Shown here: piece after piece, positions 35,401 through 43,380 of the stretch | Layout of the letters: every line of letters starts with the position of its first letter | How positions within the stretch are numbered: position 1 is the first letter of the stretch | NCBI GenBank assembly: GCA_002786355.1 | Contig: PGCO01000006.1 | Location: forward strand, 185,588-249,587 | Direction: 5' to 3' | Source: Sediminibacterium sp. FEMGT703S | GTDB taxonomy: Bacteria > Bacteroidota > Bacteroidia > Chitinophagales > Chitinophagaceae | DNA length: 64,000 nucleotides | The notes under the pieces: generated by a model | What the model saw: only the letters and a program-made list of their open reading frames with translations | Databases searched by the model: none | Told to the model about the DNA's origin: nothing | Program-made: the position numbers and the translations under genes

Positions 35401-35563
35401 TTATAGTTTAGGGATTAAACAAGCATATAAAATTGTAGAAAGCATAGAGTTTTATGCAAAAACGGGCGAACAAACAGACAAGATACCTAATTTAGGCAAT
35501 CAGTTAAATGAGCTAATGCAAGCAGTATTTGCTCAGCTCAAATCTGATTTTTCAATAAATTAA
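32423..35563 (+). CDS. Multi-PAS hybrid histidine kinase with receiver and Hpt domain
   Basis: This 1046-residue cytoplasmic phosphorelay protein has no clear membrane segments. An N-terminal region of about 150 residues resembles a sensing domain of the kind often placed before PAS repeats. Three PAS/PAC units follow (about 155-275, 285-400 and 405-530; typical PAC-end segments are ILGTHMDITKIKETE, VIGYGLNITERKQIE and IIGFSQDITNRIKAE). HisKA has phospho-His553 (FLANISHEIRTPMNG). The HATPase has DTGIGIS and GTGLGLS. The receiver has Asp842 (LMDIHMPEVDG) and Lys in TKPF, and the C-terminal Hpt domain has His987 (LAHRMKSSIYSLG). All relay steps except a final output regulator lie in one chain, and that regulator is not adjacent. 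Confidence 0.93.
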   Translation: MDILFNQQQADSLFPFHLKINSDGIVIDCGKSIRKICPAALNDLFINHFLIESFSGESINDFLLQHLQEKIVIQTIGNRIKTTHLSGQFVYIEQSNLLVFMGSPSFSSIKEIEENAFGENDFSVQSAQIDLLQAHILKKEIEEAKRKHYEETLLFALEKIGDNVWMHDFKKNVTSFSHQKRTFIELENTALSVAEQWWRAVHPDDIALLQKQDQQYRNKEIDHHHTEYRIKDKFGNYKWILDRGIVTEKDTYGFPKRILGTHMDITKIKETEAEFNKQRDFYESILNSIPTDIAVFDAAHRYLFVNPIGIKNDELRKWIIGKTDEEYCVYKNKNPEIAQGRRKIFNQVLTSKKQLSWEETLYLPDGKMEYHLRNLFPVLNEANEVTVVIGYGLNITERKQIEDKLQLNEKRYRDLFNYSQALICTHDLEGKLLTVNPAICAIIGYTSEELIGKNIKEFVPQDKVSQFDQQYLKDVHQTGKAEGVFIIICKNGDYKYLLYQNYMVEETASAPYIIGFSQDITNRIKAERELIKAKEETERASRVKEVFLANISHEIRTPMNGILGIGGLLYKTNLNPKQAEYTKLILESADNLLHIVNDVLDFTKIESGKIELEHIPFLLEEKISSTLKTFIFKIEEKGLELIFDNQLASNTVLIGDPFRLGQVLNNLISNALKFTTTGQIKVSAAQVKESGDIPVFEFKVNDTGIGISEENLANIFEEFVQASSETSRKYGGTGLGLSITKNLVEMQGGSIKAESTLNKGTCFTVRIPYQIGDSTMLNKSEEEEVFIPIDKKRILVAEDVTINQIIVRQILEEWGHEVVLVANGKEAFEAHKKSEFDLILMDIHMPEVDGYEATQLIRQMGDTTKAAIPIVALTANAFKKETERFAEAGFNDYITKPFTELSLYDCIKKQLELNNLIDFSKKPTKLNTGESNQKLYDLSAIQGIDLDDTAFLIEIITIFIKNSTIDIDNLLKAIEANQHNDVFQLAHRMKSSIYSLGIKQAYKIVESIEFYAKTGEQTDKIPNLGNQLNELMQAVFAQLKSDFSIN

Positions 35564-35584
35564 ACCCTGGTTTTTCTTTTACCG

Positions 35585-36235
35585 CTATGGCGCTAGTCGC
35601 TCTCTAAGCCATTGATTAGATTGGCTATTTTTTGTAAATCTCAAACGATCATGGAGTCGGCTACTTCTACCTTGCCAAAACTCAAAACTTTCAGGTTTCA
35701 CTATATATCCTCCCCAATGTGGAGGACGAGGAACTTGATTTTCATCTGGGTATTGCAATATTAGGCGCTGATAATTCTCTTCTAAAAAACTACGTCCGGG
35801 AATTACTTTACTTTGTGGAGAAACCCAAGCCCCAATTCTACTTCCAGCAGGTCTTGAATGAAAATAAGCATCGCTATCCGCTTCAGAAATTTTCTCTACG
35901 GTTCCTTCAATCCTGATTTGTCTTTCTAATTCTTTCCAAAAAAATAAAATGGCTGCATAAGGATTGGCAGCTAATTCTTGCCCCTTGGCACTTTCATAAT
36001 TAGTAAAAAAAACAAAGCCATCGTGAGTATACCCTTTTAATAAAACAATTCTTGCAGAAGGCTTGCTATTCGCATCAACCGTGGCTAAAGTCATTGCGTT
36101 TACTTCATCTATTTCCGCACTGGTAGCTTCATCCCACCAATCTTTAAACTGATCAAAAGGATTATTGGCAGCATGTGACTCATCAAATGATTTGAGCATA
36201 TAATCGCGACGGATATCAGCAATCGAACTTAGCAT
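35585..36235 (-). CDS. pdxH: Pyridoxamine 5'-phosphate oxidase
   Basis: This 216-residue FMN enzyme oxidises pyridoxine or pyridoxamine 5'-phosphate to pyridoxal 5'-phosphate. Conserved segments are ANPFDQFKDWWDEA, AMTLATVDANSKPSARIVLLKG, FTNYESAKGQELAANPYAAILFFW, ERQIRIEGTVEKI, YFHSRPAGSRIGAWVSPQS, and the C-terminal signature PPHWGGYIVKPESFEFWQGRSSRLHDRLRF. The length is standard for the homodimer. It begins ten bases after the RND permease stop, so it is probably cotranscribed with the efflux genes, an odd functional pairing. Confidence 0.97.
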   Translation of the reverse strand: MLSSIADIRRDYMLKSFDESHAANNPFDQFKDWWDEATSAEIDEVNAMTLATVDANSKPSARIVLLKGYTHDGFVFFTNYESAKGQELAANPYAAILFFWKELERQIRIEGTVEKISEADSDAYFHSRPAGSRIGAWVSPQSKVIPGRSFLEENYQRLILQYPDENQVPRPPHWGGYIVKPESFEFWQGRSSRLHDRLRFTKNSQSNQWLRERLAP

Positions 36236-36245
36236 TGTATATTAA

Positions 36246-39200
36246 TTAATCTGTTATGTCTACTTTTTTTATGTCGTGCTTTCCAGAAATAAAGGTATAA
36301 ACTGCAGGAATAACGAATAGGGTTAACAATAAGGAAAACATAATTCCTCCAACAATCACAATCCCTAATGGCATACGGCTGGTTGCAGCTGCTCCAATAC
36401 TCAATGCAATAGGTAATGCACCTAAAGCAGTAGCAAGGCTAGTCATCAAAATTGGACGCAATCGTTGTGCGGAAGCCTCTAAAACTGCTTCTCTTTTATT
36501 CAACCCAAACTCTCTTTTTTGATTGGCAAATTCAACAATTAAAATACCATTTTTAGTTACCAAACCAATTAACATAATCATACCAATTTGAGAGAAAATA
36601 TTAATTGTTTGATCAAACACCCAAAGACTTAATAATGCCCCTGCTAATGCAAGTGGTACAGTAATCATAATGGTCAATGGATCTTTAAAGCTTTCAAATT
36701 GAGCTGCTAGTACCAAATAGATTAATATCAAGGCAAACCCAAAAGCAAAAGCTGTATTAGAAGAACTTTCTTCAAAATCACGAGAAGGGCCATTTAAGGC
36801 AGTCTTAAAACTTTCATCTAATAGCTGGTCTCCAATTCTTCGCATGGCTTTCACACCATCCCCAATCGTCATTCCTTCGGCTAAAGAAGCAGAAATGGTT
36901 GCAGCTTTAAATCGATTGAAATGAAACAATGTTGGCGGATTAGAATTCTCTTCTAACTTAACCACTGCCTTTAGCGGAATGCTCTCTCCACGATTATTTC
37001 TAACATACAGTTTTTCTATATCCGCTGGCTTTTGACGATCTTTATAAGCAACCTGAGAAATCACTTCATATTGCTTACCATTCATGATAAAGTAAGCCAA
37101 TCTTCTTCCGCTAAATGCACTAGAAACAACGTCTGCCACATCAATAATAGACAAGCCTAAATCTTTTGCTTTAATACGATCAATAGTTAATTGTAATTCT
37201 GGTTTATTGAACTTGAGGTTCACATCTACGTTTTGAAAAGTCTTATCTTTTCTTGCTTCTTCTAAGAATTTGGGAATAACTGTTTTTATTTTTTCAAAAT
37301 CTAAATTTTGTAAAATAAACTGAACAGGCAAAGAACCCCTTGAACCCAAACCAACAGAAATGGTTTGTTCTTCTACAGGAAATATTCGAGCATTATTGAT
37401 GCTGGGTAGTTTTTTTCCAATGGCTTTAGCAATATCTGATTGTGATCTTTTTCGTTGATCTGGCTCAACCAGTTTTATTCTCAATGTTCCTCCATTCACA
37501 CCGCCGCTTCCACCAAATCCTGGCACTGCTGCAAATACAAAATCTTTTTCGGGAACGGAATCAGTTAGGTAGTTTAATAATTTATCTCCTGTTTCTACCA
37601 TGTAACCATAACTAGCCCCTTCTGGGCCACTCATTTGAAAACGTATACTGCTTCTGTCTTCTAAAGGAGCTAATTCACTTTGTAAACCTGCACCAATCCA
37701 ATAAATTATTCCTGCACAAATGGCCACAATAACCCAAGCCATCCAACGAACTTTAAGGAAGCCAGCTAGCAGATTTTTATATCCATTTTCCATCCCCTTG
37801 AAAAAGGGTTCGGTCATATCATAGAATTTTCCGTGACCTGCATCTTTTTTATTGAGATAAACATTTAGTACTGGAGTAATTGTTAGCGATACAAATGCAG
37901 AAATTAATACTGCGGCAGCAACCACAATACCAAATTCACGGAATAAACTTCCTACAAAGCCTTGCAAGAAAATTACCGGCAGAAATACAACGGCTAAAGT
38001 GATTGAAGTAGAGACTACAGCAAAAAATATTTCTTTACTACCCTCCAATGCCGCTTTTCTAATGGGCAACCCACTTTCTAATTTTCTAAAAATATTTTCT
38101 GTAACAACAATTCCATCATCTACCACTAAACCAGTGGCTAGTACAATGCCTAATAAGGTTAGTACATTGATAGAGAAGCCAGAAATATACATGATAAAGA
38201 AAGTAGCTACCAATGAAATAGGAATATCAATCAATGGCCTAATAGCAATTAACCAGTTTCTAAAGAAGAAGAAAATCACCAATACCACCAATGTAAAAGA
38301 AATCAATAAGGTTTCCTCAACTTCTTTAATGGATGCACGTACATTTTTAGTTTGATCAATTAAAGGGGTCATCATAAAATCACCCTTCTCTGTTTTTTGA
38401 ATCTCAGCTAATCGTTTATAAAATTCGTCGGCAATTTTAATATAGTTTGCTCCTGGCTGCGGAATAATAGCCATCCCTACTGCATTAACCCCATTTAAAC
38501 GCCAACTGTATTCATCATTTTCAGGACCAACTTCTACGTAAGCAACATCAGATAAACGAACAATACCTCCGGCAGTTTGACGAATGATTAAATCACGAAA
38601 ATCTTTTTCAGTAGTTAATCTGCCTAATGCTTTAATAGTTAATTCTGTTTTATCACCATATATTTTACCTGAAGGAATTTCAACGTTTTCAGTGTTAAGC
38701 GCAGTTCTAATATCTCCGAATGTTACATTAAATGAATTCAATTTATCTGGATCAATCCAGATACGCATCGATGGTCTTTTTTGACCAAAAATATTAACAG
38801 CACTTACTTCAGAAATAGTTTGAAACCGCTCTTGTAAAACGTTTTCTGCATATTCACTTAATTCGAGCAGTCCCTTTGTTTGGCTTTGCACAGCCAACAT
38901 GATAATGAAATCGCTATTAGCGTCTGACTTACTTACAACAGGAGGAGCATCAACGTCTTGTGGTAAATTTCTTACTGCCTGACTTACTTTGTCTCTTACA
39001 TCATTGGCTGCCGCTTCTAAGTCTTCAGATACATTAAACTCAACCGTGATATTACTATTTCCGTTAGAGCTAGAAGAAGATATACTTCTAATACCAGGTA
39101 TACCATTAATGGCTTTCTCTAAAGGTTCTGTAATTTGACTTTCTATAATTTCTGAGTTAGCCCCTGAATAAGACGTTCTTACATTTACTACAGGTGGATC

Positions 39201-39320
39201 TACTGCAGGATATTCTCTTACTGCCAAAAAACTATATCCAACAATACCAAACAAAATGATGAGAAGGTTCATCACTGTGGCTAGTATAGGTCTCTTTAAT
39301 GATAATTCGGAAATATTCAT
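36246..39320 (-). CDS. RND efflux permease, HAE1 (AcrB-like) family
   Basis: This 1024-residue inner-membrane proton/drug antiporter forms the pump of a tripartite efflux system. The first helix (PILATVMNLLIILFGIVGYSFL) precedes the porter domain with PAVDPPVVNVRTSYSGANSEI. TM4 contains the proton-relay pair in GIVLATGLVVDDGIVVTENI. The second half repeats the layout, ending with GLVTKNGILIVEFAN and RLRPILMTSLATALGALP. Twelve helices and two large periplasmic loops are evident. The HAE1 type exports drugs, detergents or other amphiphiles; the substrate cannot be named. The adaptor gene is 18 bases upstream. No TolC-like outer-membrane gene is in the unit. Confidence 0.95.
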   Translation of the reverse strand: MNISELSLKRPILATVMNLLIILFGIVGYSFLAVREYPAVDPPVVNVRTSYSGANSEIIESQITEPLEKAINGIPGIRSISSSSSNGNSNITVEFNVSEDLEAAANDVRDKVSQAVRNLPQDVDAPPVVSKSDANSDFIIMLAVQSQTKGLLELSEYAENVLQERFQTISEVSAVNIFGQKRPSMRIWIDPDKLNSFNVTFGDIRTALNTENVEIPSGKIYGDKTELTIKALGRLTTEKDFRDLIIRQTAGGIVRLSDVAYVEVGPENDEYSWRLNGVNAVGMAIIPQPGANYIKIADEFYKRLAEIQKTEKGDFMMTPLIDQTKNVRASIKEVEETLLISFTLVVLVIFFFFRNWLIAIRPLIDIPISLVATFFIMYISGFSINVLTLLGIVLATGLVVDDGIVVTENIFRKLESGLPIRKAALEGSKEIFFAVVSTSITLAVVFLPVIFLQGFVGSLFREFGIVVAAAVLISAFVSLTITPVLNVYLNKKDAGHGKFYDMTEPFFKGMENGYKNLLAGFLKVRWMAWVIVAICAGIIYWIGAGLQSELAPLEDRSSIRFQMSGPEGASYGYMVETGDKLLNYLTDSVPEKDFVFAAVPGFGGSGGVNGGTLRIKLVEPDQRKRSQSDIAKAIGKKLPSINNARIFPVEEQTISVGLGSRGSLPVQFILQNLDFEKIKTVIPKFLEEARKDKTFQNVDVNLKFNKPELQLTIDRIKAKDLGLSIIDVADVVSSAFSGRRLAYFIMNGKQYEVISQVAYKDRQKPADIEKLYVRNNRGESIPLKAVVKLEENSNPPTLFHFNRFKAATISASLAEGMTIGDGVKAMRRIGDQLLDESFKTALNGPSRDFEESSSNTAFAFGFALILIYLVLAAQFESFKDPLTIMITVPLALAGALLSLWVFDQTINIFSQIGMIMLIGLVTKNGILIVEFANQKREFGLNKREAVLEASAQRLRPILMTSLATALGALPIALSIGAAATSRMPLGIVIVGGIMFSLLLTLFVIPAVYTFISGKHDIKKVDITD

Positions 39321-39338
39321 GGGATATGGCTGCTTCTT

Positions 39339-40409
39339 CTATTTGATAATTTCACTCAACGGCTTCACAGAACGAACTTTAACAGGTTGCTTAGGTCTAA
39401 CAAATAAAACACCTGTAACCACAACACTATCTCCAGGCATTAACCCTTTAGTCACTTCTACATAACCAGTACCTCTTACTCCTGTTTCAATGTCTACAAA
39501 AACACCTTCCCCGCCTTTAACAACAATAATTTTTTTGGCTCTTGCTTCTGGAATAATAGCATTAGTAGGTACTAGAATACTGTTCTTATTTTTTCCAGCC
39601 TCTAAAAAAACTTTTACAAATGTTCCTGGAGCAACAGGACTTCCATCTAAGATTGCCCGCACTCGAAGATTTCTTGTAGTAGGATTAATTTGAGGATCAG
39701 TAGCAATAATTGTTGCCCTTCTTTTTTGAGCAGACTCATTGGTTTGCACCTGAACAGCAGATCCAACCTTGATCATATTTGTATAAAATTCGGGAACATT
39801 AAAATCAATCTTCACTTGATCTACTTGTTGAAGTGTAGTCAAAGTAATTGCTGGAGTAACATAGGCACCAGGGCTAATTTGTCTTAAGCCGAGCACTCCG
39901 GTAAATGGAGCTTTGATAATTGTTTTATCAATTTGCGCTTGTGTAACGGTTAAATCTGCTTTTAAACTATTCACTTGATTAAGCGCCAAGTCATATTCTG
40001 ATTGATTAATGCCATTAACGGCCAATAGTTTTCTCAACCGCTCTTCCGTTTTTTGAGCCATATCTAACAACACTTTGGTTTTAGATAAATTGGCTTGTAA
40101 GTCTGCATCATTAATTCTTGCGAGGATAGCGCCTTGAGTTACCCTGCCCCCATCTGGAGCATTGAGCATGGTTAATCTTCCACTTACTTCAGGATTAATA
40201 TTGACTGTTTCCATTGGAATAATGGCTCCATTCACTTCCACATTATTGTCAATATTGCCAGCACCAGCAATTAAAACATCTACAATGGTAACAGAGGGTG
40301 CTTTAGATTTTCCATCGGTGTTCTCTTTTTTCTCTTCCTTGCACGAAAATAGCAACAAGGGCAATGTTAGTAACAGACTTATTTTTTTCAAAGGAGTCAA
40401 TTTTTGCAA
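39339..40409 (-). CDS. RND efflux periplasmic adaptor lipoprotein
   Basis: This 356-residue membrane-fusion protein is anchored by Cys23 in LPLLLFSC. Domain order is a beta-barrel/lipoyl half (VEVNGAIIPMETVNINPEVSGRL), a helical hairpin (about 100-155, with KTEERLRKLLAVNGINQSEYDLALNQ), the returning lipoyl half (IIKAPFTGVLGLRQISPGAYV), then the barrel and membrane-proximal domains (TIIATDPQINPTTRNLRVRA). It links the RND pump to an outer-membrane channel. The start codon is TTG, preceded by a near-consensus -7 box at four bases, so it may be leaderless. It is the first gene of adaptor-pump-pdxH. Confidence 0.94.
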   Translation of the reverse strand: MQKLTPLKKISLLLTLPLLLFSCKEEKKENTDGKSKAPSVTIVDVLIAGAGNIDNNVEVNGAIIPMETVNINPEVSGRLTMLNAPDGGRVTQGAILARINDADLQANLSKTKVLLDMAQKTEERLRKLLAVNGINQSEYDLALNQVNSLKADLTVTQAQIDKTIIKAPFTGVLGLRQISPGAYVTPAITLTTLQQVDQVKIDFNVPEFYTNMIKVGSAVQVQTNESAQKRRATIIATDPQINPTTRNLRVRAILDGSPVAPGTFVKVFLEAGKNKNSILVPTNAIIPEARAKKIIVVKGGEGVFVDIETGVRGTGYVEVTKGLMPGDSVVVTGVLFVRPKQPVKVRSVKPLSEIIK

Positions 40410-40413
40410 GCAG

Positions 40414-40421
40414 TAAAGATA
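40414..40421 (-). promoter_or_regulatory. Near-consensus -7 element before TTG-start adaptor gene
   Basis: On the minus strand TATCTTTA (TAnnTTTG with the last base changed) ends four bases before TTG 40409. This repeats the arrangement seen at feoB. Confidence 0.42.
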
Positions 40422-40538
40422 GAATTAAATACGGTCTTATAAACCAGCATTTGCTGAATGGCGAATTGCTAAAATAATTCGGTGAAATGCCTATTAAGTC
40501 GCATCCTTTTTTTACATTCAAGCAATAAAGCTTGCCCT

Positions 40539-41378
40539 ATGTATGCACTCACTCAAAAATACCCACAAAAAAGAGCATTTATTACCGGTGCAGGATCTGG
40601 ATTAGGAAGAGCATTTGCACTGGAGCTTGCTGCAGAAGGATGGACGATTGGTATGGCGGATAATAATCCAAAAGCATTAGACGAAGTGGGGGGATTGGTA
40701 GCTAAAGCAGGAGGAAAACCACTGATTTATCTTTTAGATGTTGCAGACAAAGACCAGTATAAAGAAATTTCTGAAAGATTTTTATTTGATGCAGAGGGAA
40801 TTGATTTGTTATTTAATAATGCAGGGGTTGGCGATGGCTCTGAATTTGAAACTTATTCCTTAGAAAATTACGAGTGGATGGTCGGAATAAATCAAATGGG
40901 GGTATTGTATGGTTGTTGGTATTTTATTCCTGCAATGAAAAAACAGGGATATGGTCATATACTTAACACAGCAAGTGCTGCTGCAATAGGATGTGCTCCA
41001 ACAATGGCTGGATACAATATGACCAAGGCCGCAGTAGTTGCTATTAGTGAAACATTGTATAGTGAATTATATGATTTTGGTATTCATGTTTCTTGTATAC
41101 AACCCACTTACTTTAAAACGAATATTGCACAGTCGGTAAGAGGAGGCGCTGCTACCAAAAAAATCACTCAAACATTCATAGAGCGATCGGGCTTAGAAGC
41201 CAATGAAGTAGCCAAGGAAATATTAATAAGGGCAGGAAATAAGGAACTCTACATCATATTACCCAAGGCAGCAAGAACCATGTGGAAGTTGAAAAGATTG
41301 GCCCCTACATGGTTTAGATTAAAAGTAAAAGACCAATTCATGAATGCCATGAACAAGGCACTATCCAAAAAAAGTTAA
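40539..41378 (+). CDS. SDR family oxidoreductase (first of pair)
   Basis: This 279-residue classical short-chain dehydrogenase/reductase has the NAD(P)-binding TGAGSGLG at about residues 15-22, the NNAG motif LLFNNAGVG, a catalytic serine in NTASAAAIG, and the Tyr-Lys pair in YNMTKAA. The C-terminal 40 residues (MWKLKRLAPTWFRLK) form an extended amphipathic tail. This is typical of the group acting on hydrophobic or lipid substrates. A GTG at 40482 could extend it by 19 codons, but those residues are not SDR-like. It starts a four-gene plus-strand operon with a second SDR, an acyl-CoA dehydrogenase and a kinase, which points to acyl-CoA substrates. Confidence 0.9.
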   Translation: MYALTQKYPQKRAFITGAGSGLGRAFALELAAEGWTIGMADNNPKALDEVGGLVAKAGGKPLIYLLDVADKDQYKEISERFLFDAEGIDLLFNNAGVGDGSEFETYSLENYEWMVGINQMGVLYGCWYFIPAMKKQGYGHILNTASAAAIGCAPTMAGYNMTKAAVVAISETLYSELYDFGIHVSCIQPTYFKTNIAQSVRGGAATKKITQTFIERSGLEANEVAKEILIRAGNKELYIILPKAARTMWKLKRLAPTWFRLKVKDQFMNAMNKALSKKS

Positions 41379-41382
41379 TCGT

Positions 41383-42150
41383 ATGAAATTGAATGAAGCA
41401 TTTAGTTTAAAAGGAAAAGTAGCCTTAATTACAGGCGCGAGTAAAGGTATTGGGGAAGCCATTGCCCAATATTTTGCAGCCAGTGGTGCAGCGGTTGTGA
41501 TCAACTCACGCAAACAAGAGGAATTAGATAAAGTGGCAGCTTCCATTCAAGAATCAGGAGGAATATGTACCGGAATTGCAGGCAATGCTGGAGATATTGA
41601 AGCATGCAAAATACTGGTTCAAAAAACCGTTGAATTATATGGGGGCATAGATATTTTAGTGAATAATGCTGCTTCTAATCCAGTGTATGGGCCAGTAGTA
41701 ACCTGCGAAGAATGGGCATTTGATAAAATCATGAATGTGAATGTAAAAGCCCCATTTGAATTAGGAAAATTAGTATACCCGATCATGAAAGAAAGAGGTG
41801 GTGGCTCGGTTATTAATATTAGTTCCATCGCAGGAATTACACCCGACCCAGGGTTGGGCCTATACTCAGTTTCAAAAGCTGCCTTAAATATGCTCACTAA
41901 AGTAACTGCTAAAGAATGGGGCGTTGATGGAATAAGAGTGAATGCTATTTGTCCTGGGCTCATTAAAACCAAATTTTCTGAAGCGCTTTGGCAAGATGAA
42001 AAATGGTTAAATCGATTTGTAAAAATGGCCCCAATATCAAGAATGGGATCAGTAGACGAAATAGCTGCGCTGGCACTGTTTTTAGCTGCACCCGCATCGG
42101 GGTATTGCACAGGTACTTTGTTCACAGCAGACGGAGGTGTTACAATTTAA
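41383..42150 (+). CDS. SDR family oxidoreductase (second of pair)
   Basis: This 255-residue classical SDR has the cofactor motif TGASKGIG (about 17-24), VNNAASNP as a variant NNAG, a catalytic Ser in INISSIAGI, Tyr-Lys in YSVSKAALN, and a C-terminal SGYCTGTLFTADGGVTI. The length and ending match the FabG/glucose-dehydrogenase-like group. LvaD of the levulinic acid pathway is also an SDR. It begins four bases after the first SDR and ends five bases before the acyl-CoA dehydrogenase, so cotranscription is very likely. A 3-hydroxyacyl or 4-hydroxyacyl derivative is a plausible substrate by context only. Confidence 0.9.
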   Translation: MKLNEAFSLKGKVALITGASKGIGEAIAQYFAASGAAVVINSRKQEELDKVAASIQESGGICTGIAGNAGDIEACKILVQKTVELYGGIDILVNNAASNPVYGPVVTCEEWAFDKIMNVNVKAPFELGKLVYPIMKERGGGSVINISSIAGITPDPGLGLYSVSKAALNMLTKVTAKEWGVDGIRVNAICPGLIKTKFSEALWQDEKWLNRFVKMAPISRMGSVDEIAALALFLAAPASGYCTGTLFTADGGVTI

Positions 42151-42155
42151 AAATT

Positions 42156-43370
42156 ATGATGGAAGCCATTTTTATTACCAAGCGTTTAGAAACATTATTG
42201 CCGTCTATTCGGGAATTTGTAGAAACTGAGTTAATTCCTTTAGAAAGCGAACATATAACTAGGCCTTTTAAAGAGACTGAAAAAATACTTGCACAAAAAA
42301 GGGAATTAGTAAAACAAAAAGGCTGGTGGAATTTACATTTACCCAATCACGAAGGCGGAATGGGATTAACCCTTTGCGAGTTTGGACAAGTAAGTGAAAT
42401 ATTGTCTTTATCACCCTATTATGGACAATATACTTTTAATGCGCAACCACCTGATATTGGTAATACAGAAATGATTTCTCGTTTTGCTTCTGCTGAAATA
42501 AAAGAAAAATATTTGCAGCCGTTATTGGAAGGAAAAATTCGCAGTTGTTTTTCGATGACCGAGCCTGAATATGCCGGCTCAAATCCTACAAGGCTTGCTA
42601 CCACAGCGGTTAGAGAAGGTGATGAATATATTATTAATGGACATAAATGGTTTACCTCTTCTGCAGATGGAGCCGCATTTGCAGTAGTGATGGCAGTAAC
42701 TAATCCGCAATCAGCGCCACACGAAAGAGCAAGTATGTTCATTGTTCCTACCAATACACCTGGCTTTGAATTCATTCGGAATATACCCGTATTTGGAGAA
42801 GCAGGAGAAGGCTGGGCAAGTCATGCAGAGATTCGTTATAACAATTGTAGAATCCCCGCGAGCAATATCATTGGAACAGAGGGATCAGGGTTTAAGCTAG
42901 CACAAGAACGTCTTGGACCAGGTAGAATACATCATTGCATGCGATGGGTAGGTATTGCTGAAAAAGCGTTTGATTTGATGTGCCAAAGAGCAGCCACTAG
43001 AGAAATAAAAGAAGGAGAAATGTTAGGGCATCAACAATTCATTCAAGGCTTTATTGCAGAGAGTAGGGTTGAAATAGATGCAGCTCGATTATTGGTTTTA
43101 AGAACTGCACACAATATTGATTTATATGGAGCTGCAGCCACACGTGATCAAATTGCAGGCATTAAATTTTTTGTAGCTAATATGGTATTAAAAGTATTAG
43201 ACCGCGCCATACAAGTTCATGGAGCAATGGGTTTATCGGATGAAACCATGCTGGCCAATTTATTTCAACACGAAAGAGGTGCAAGAATTTGGGATGGAGC
43301 AGATGAAGTACACAAGCAGAGTTTGGCTTTGAGTATTTTGAAGAAATATGGAATGAACAGAAAAAAATAG
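42156..43370 (+). CDS. Acyl-CoA dehydrogenase, ACAD10/11-like
   Basis: This flavoprotein of about 404 residues has the usual three-domain ACAD fold: helical N-terminus, FAD-binding middle (CFSMTEPEYAGSNPTRLATTA and INGHKWFTSSAD), and helical C-terminus with QVHGAMGLSDE. The C-terminal signature reads RIWDGADEVHK (Asp380 to Lys387). This is the Asp-containing form seen in ACAD10/11 and LvaC-type enzymes rather than the Arg-Gly-Glu forms of standard chain-length ACADs. Two adjacent ATGs (42156, 42159) are possible starts, six bases after the SDR stop. It sits directly before a kinase of the type fused to ACAD10/11 in animals. Confidence 0.9.
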   Translation: MMEAIFITKRLETLLPSIREFVETELIPLESEHITRPFKETEKILAQKRELVKQKGWWNLHLPNHEGGMGLTLCEFGQVSEILSLSPYYGQYTFNAQPPDIGNTEMISRFASAEIKEKYLQPLLEGKIRSCFSMTEPEYAGSNPTRLATTAVREGDEYIINGHKWFTSSADGAAFAVVMAVTNPQSAPHERASMFIVPTNTPGFEFIRNIPVFGEAGEGWASHAEIRYNNCRIPASNIIGTEGSGFKLAQERLGPGRIHHCMRWVGIAEKAFDLMCQRAATREIKEGEMLGHQQFIQGFIAESRVEIDAARLLVLRTAHNIDLYGAAATRDQIAGIKFFVANMVLKVLDRAIQVHGAMGLSDETMLANLFQHERGARIWDGADEVHKQSLALSILKKYGMNRKK

Positions 43371-43380
43371 GATTCATACA

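Noticed and set aside
41619..42125. Minus-strand reading frame opposite the second SDR
   Set aside because: It lies wholly inside a conserved SDR gene and shows no recognisable protein features.
40539..42150. SDR pair as part of a fatty-acid synthesis cluster
   Set aside because: No acyl carrier protein, FabD, FabF or FabZ nearby; the linked acyl-CoA dehydrogenase and kinase favour catabolism.
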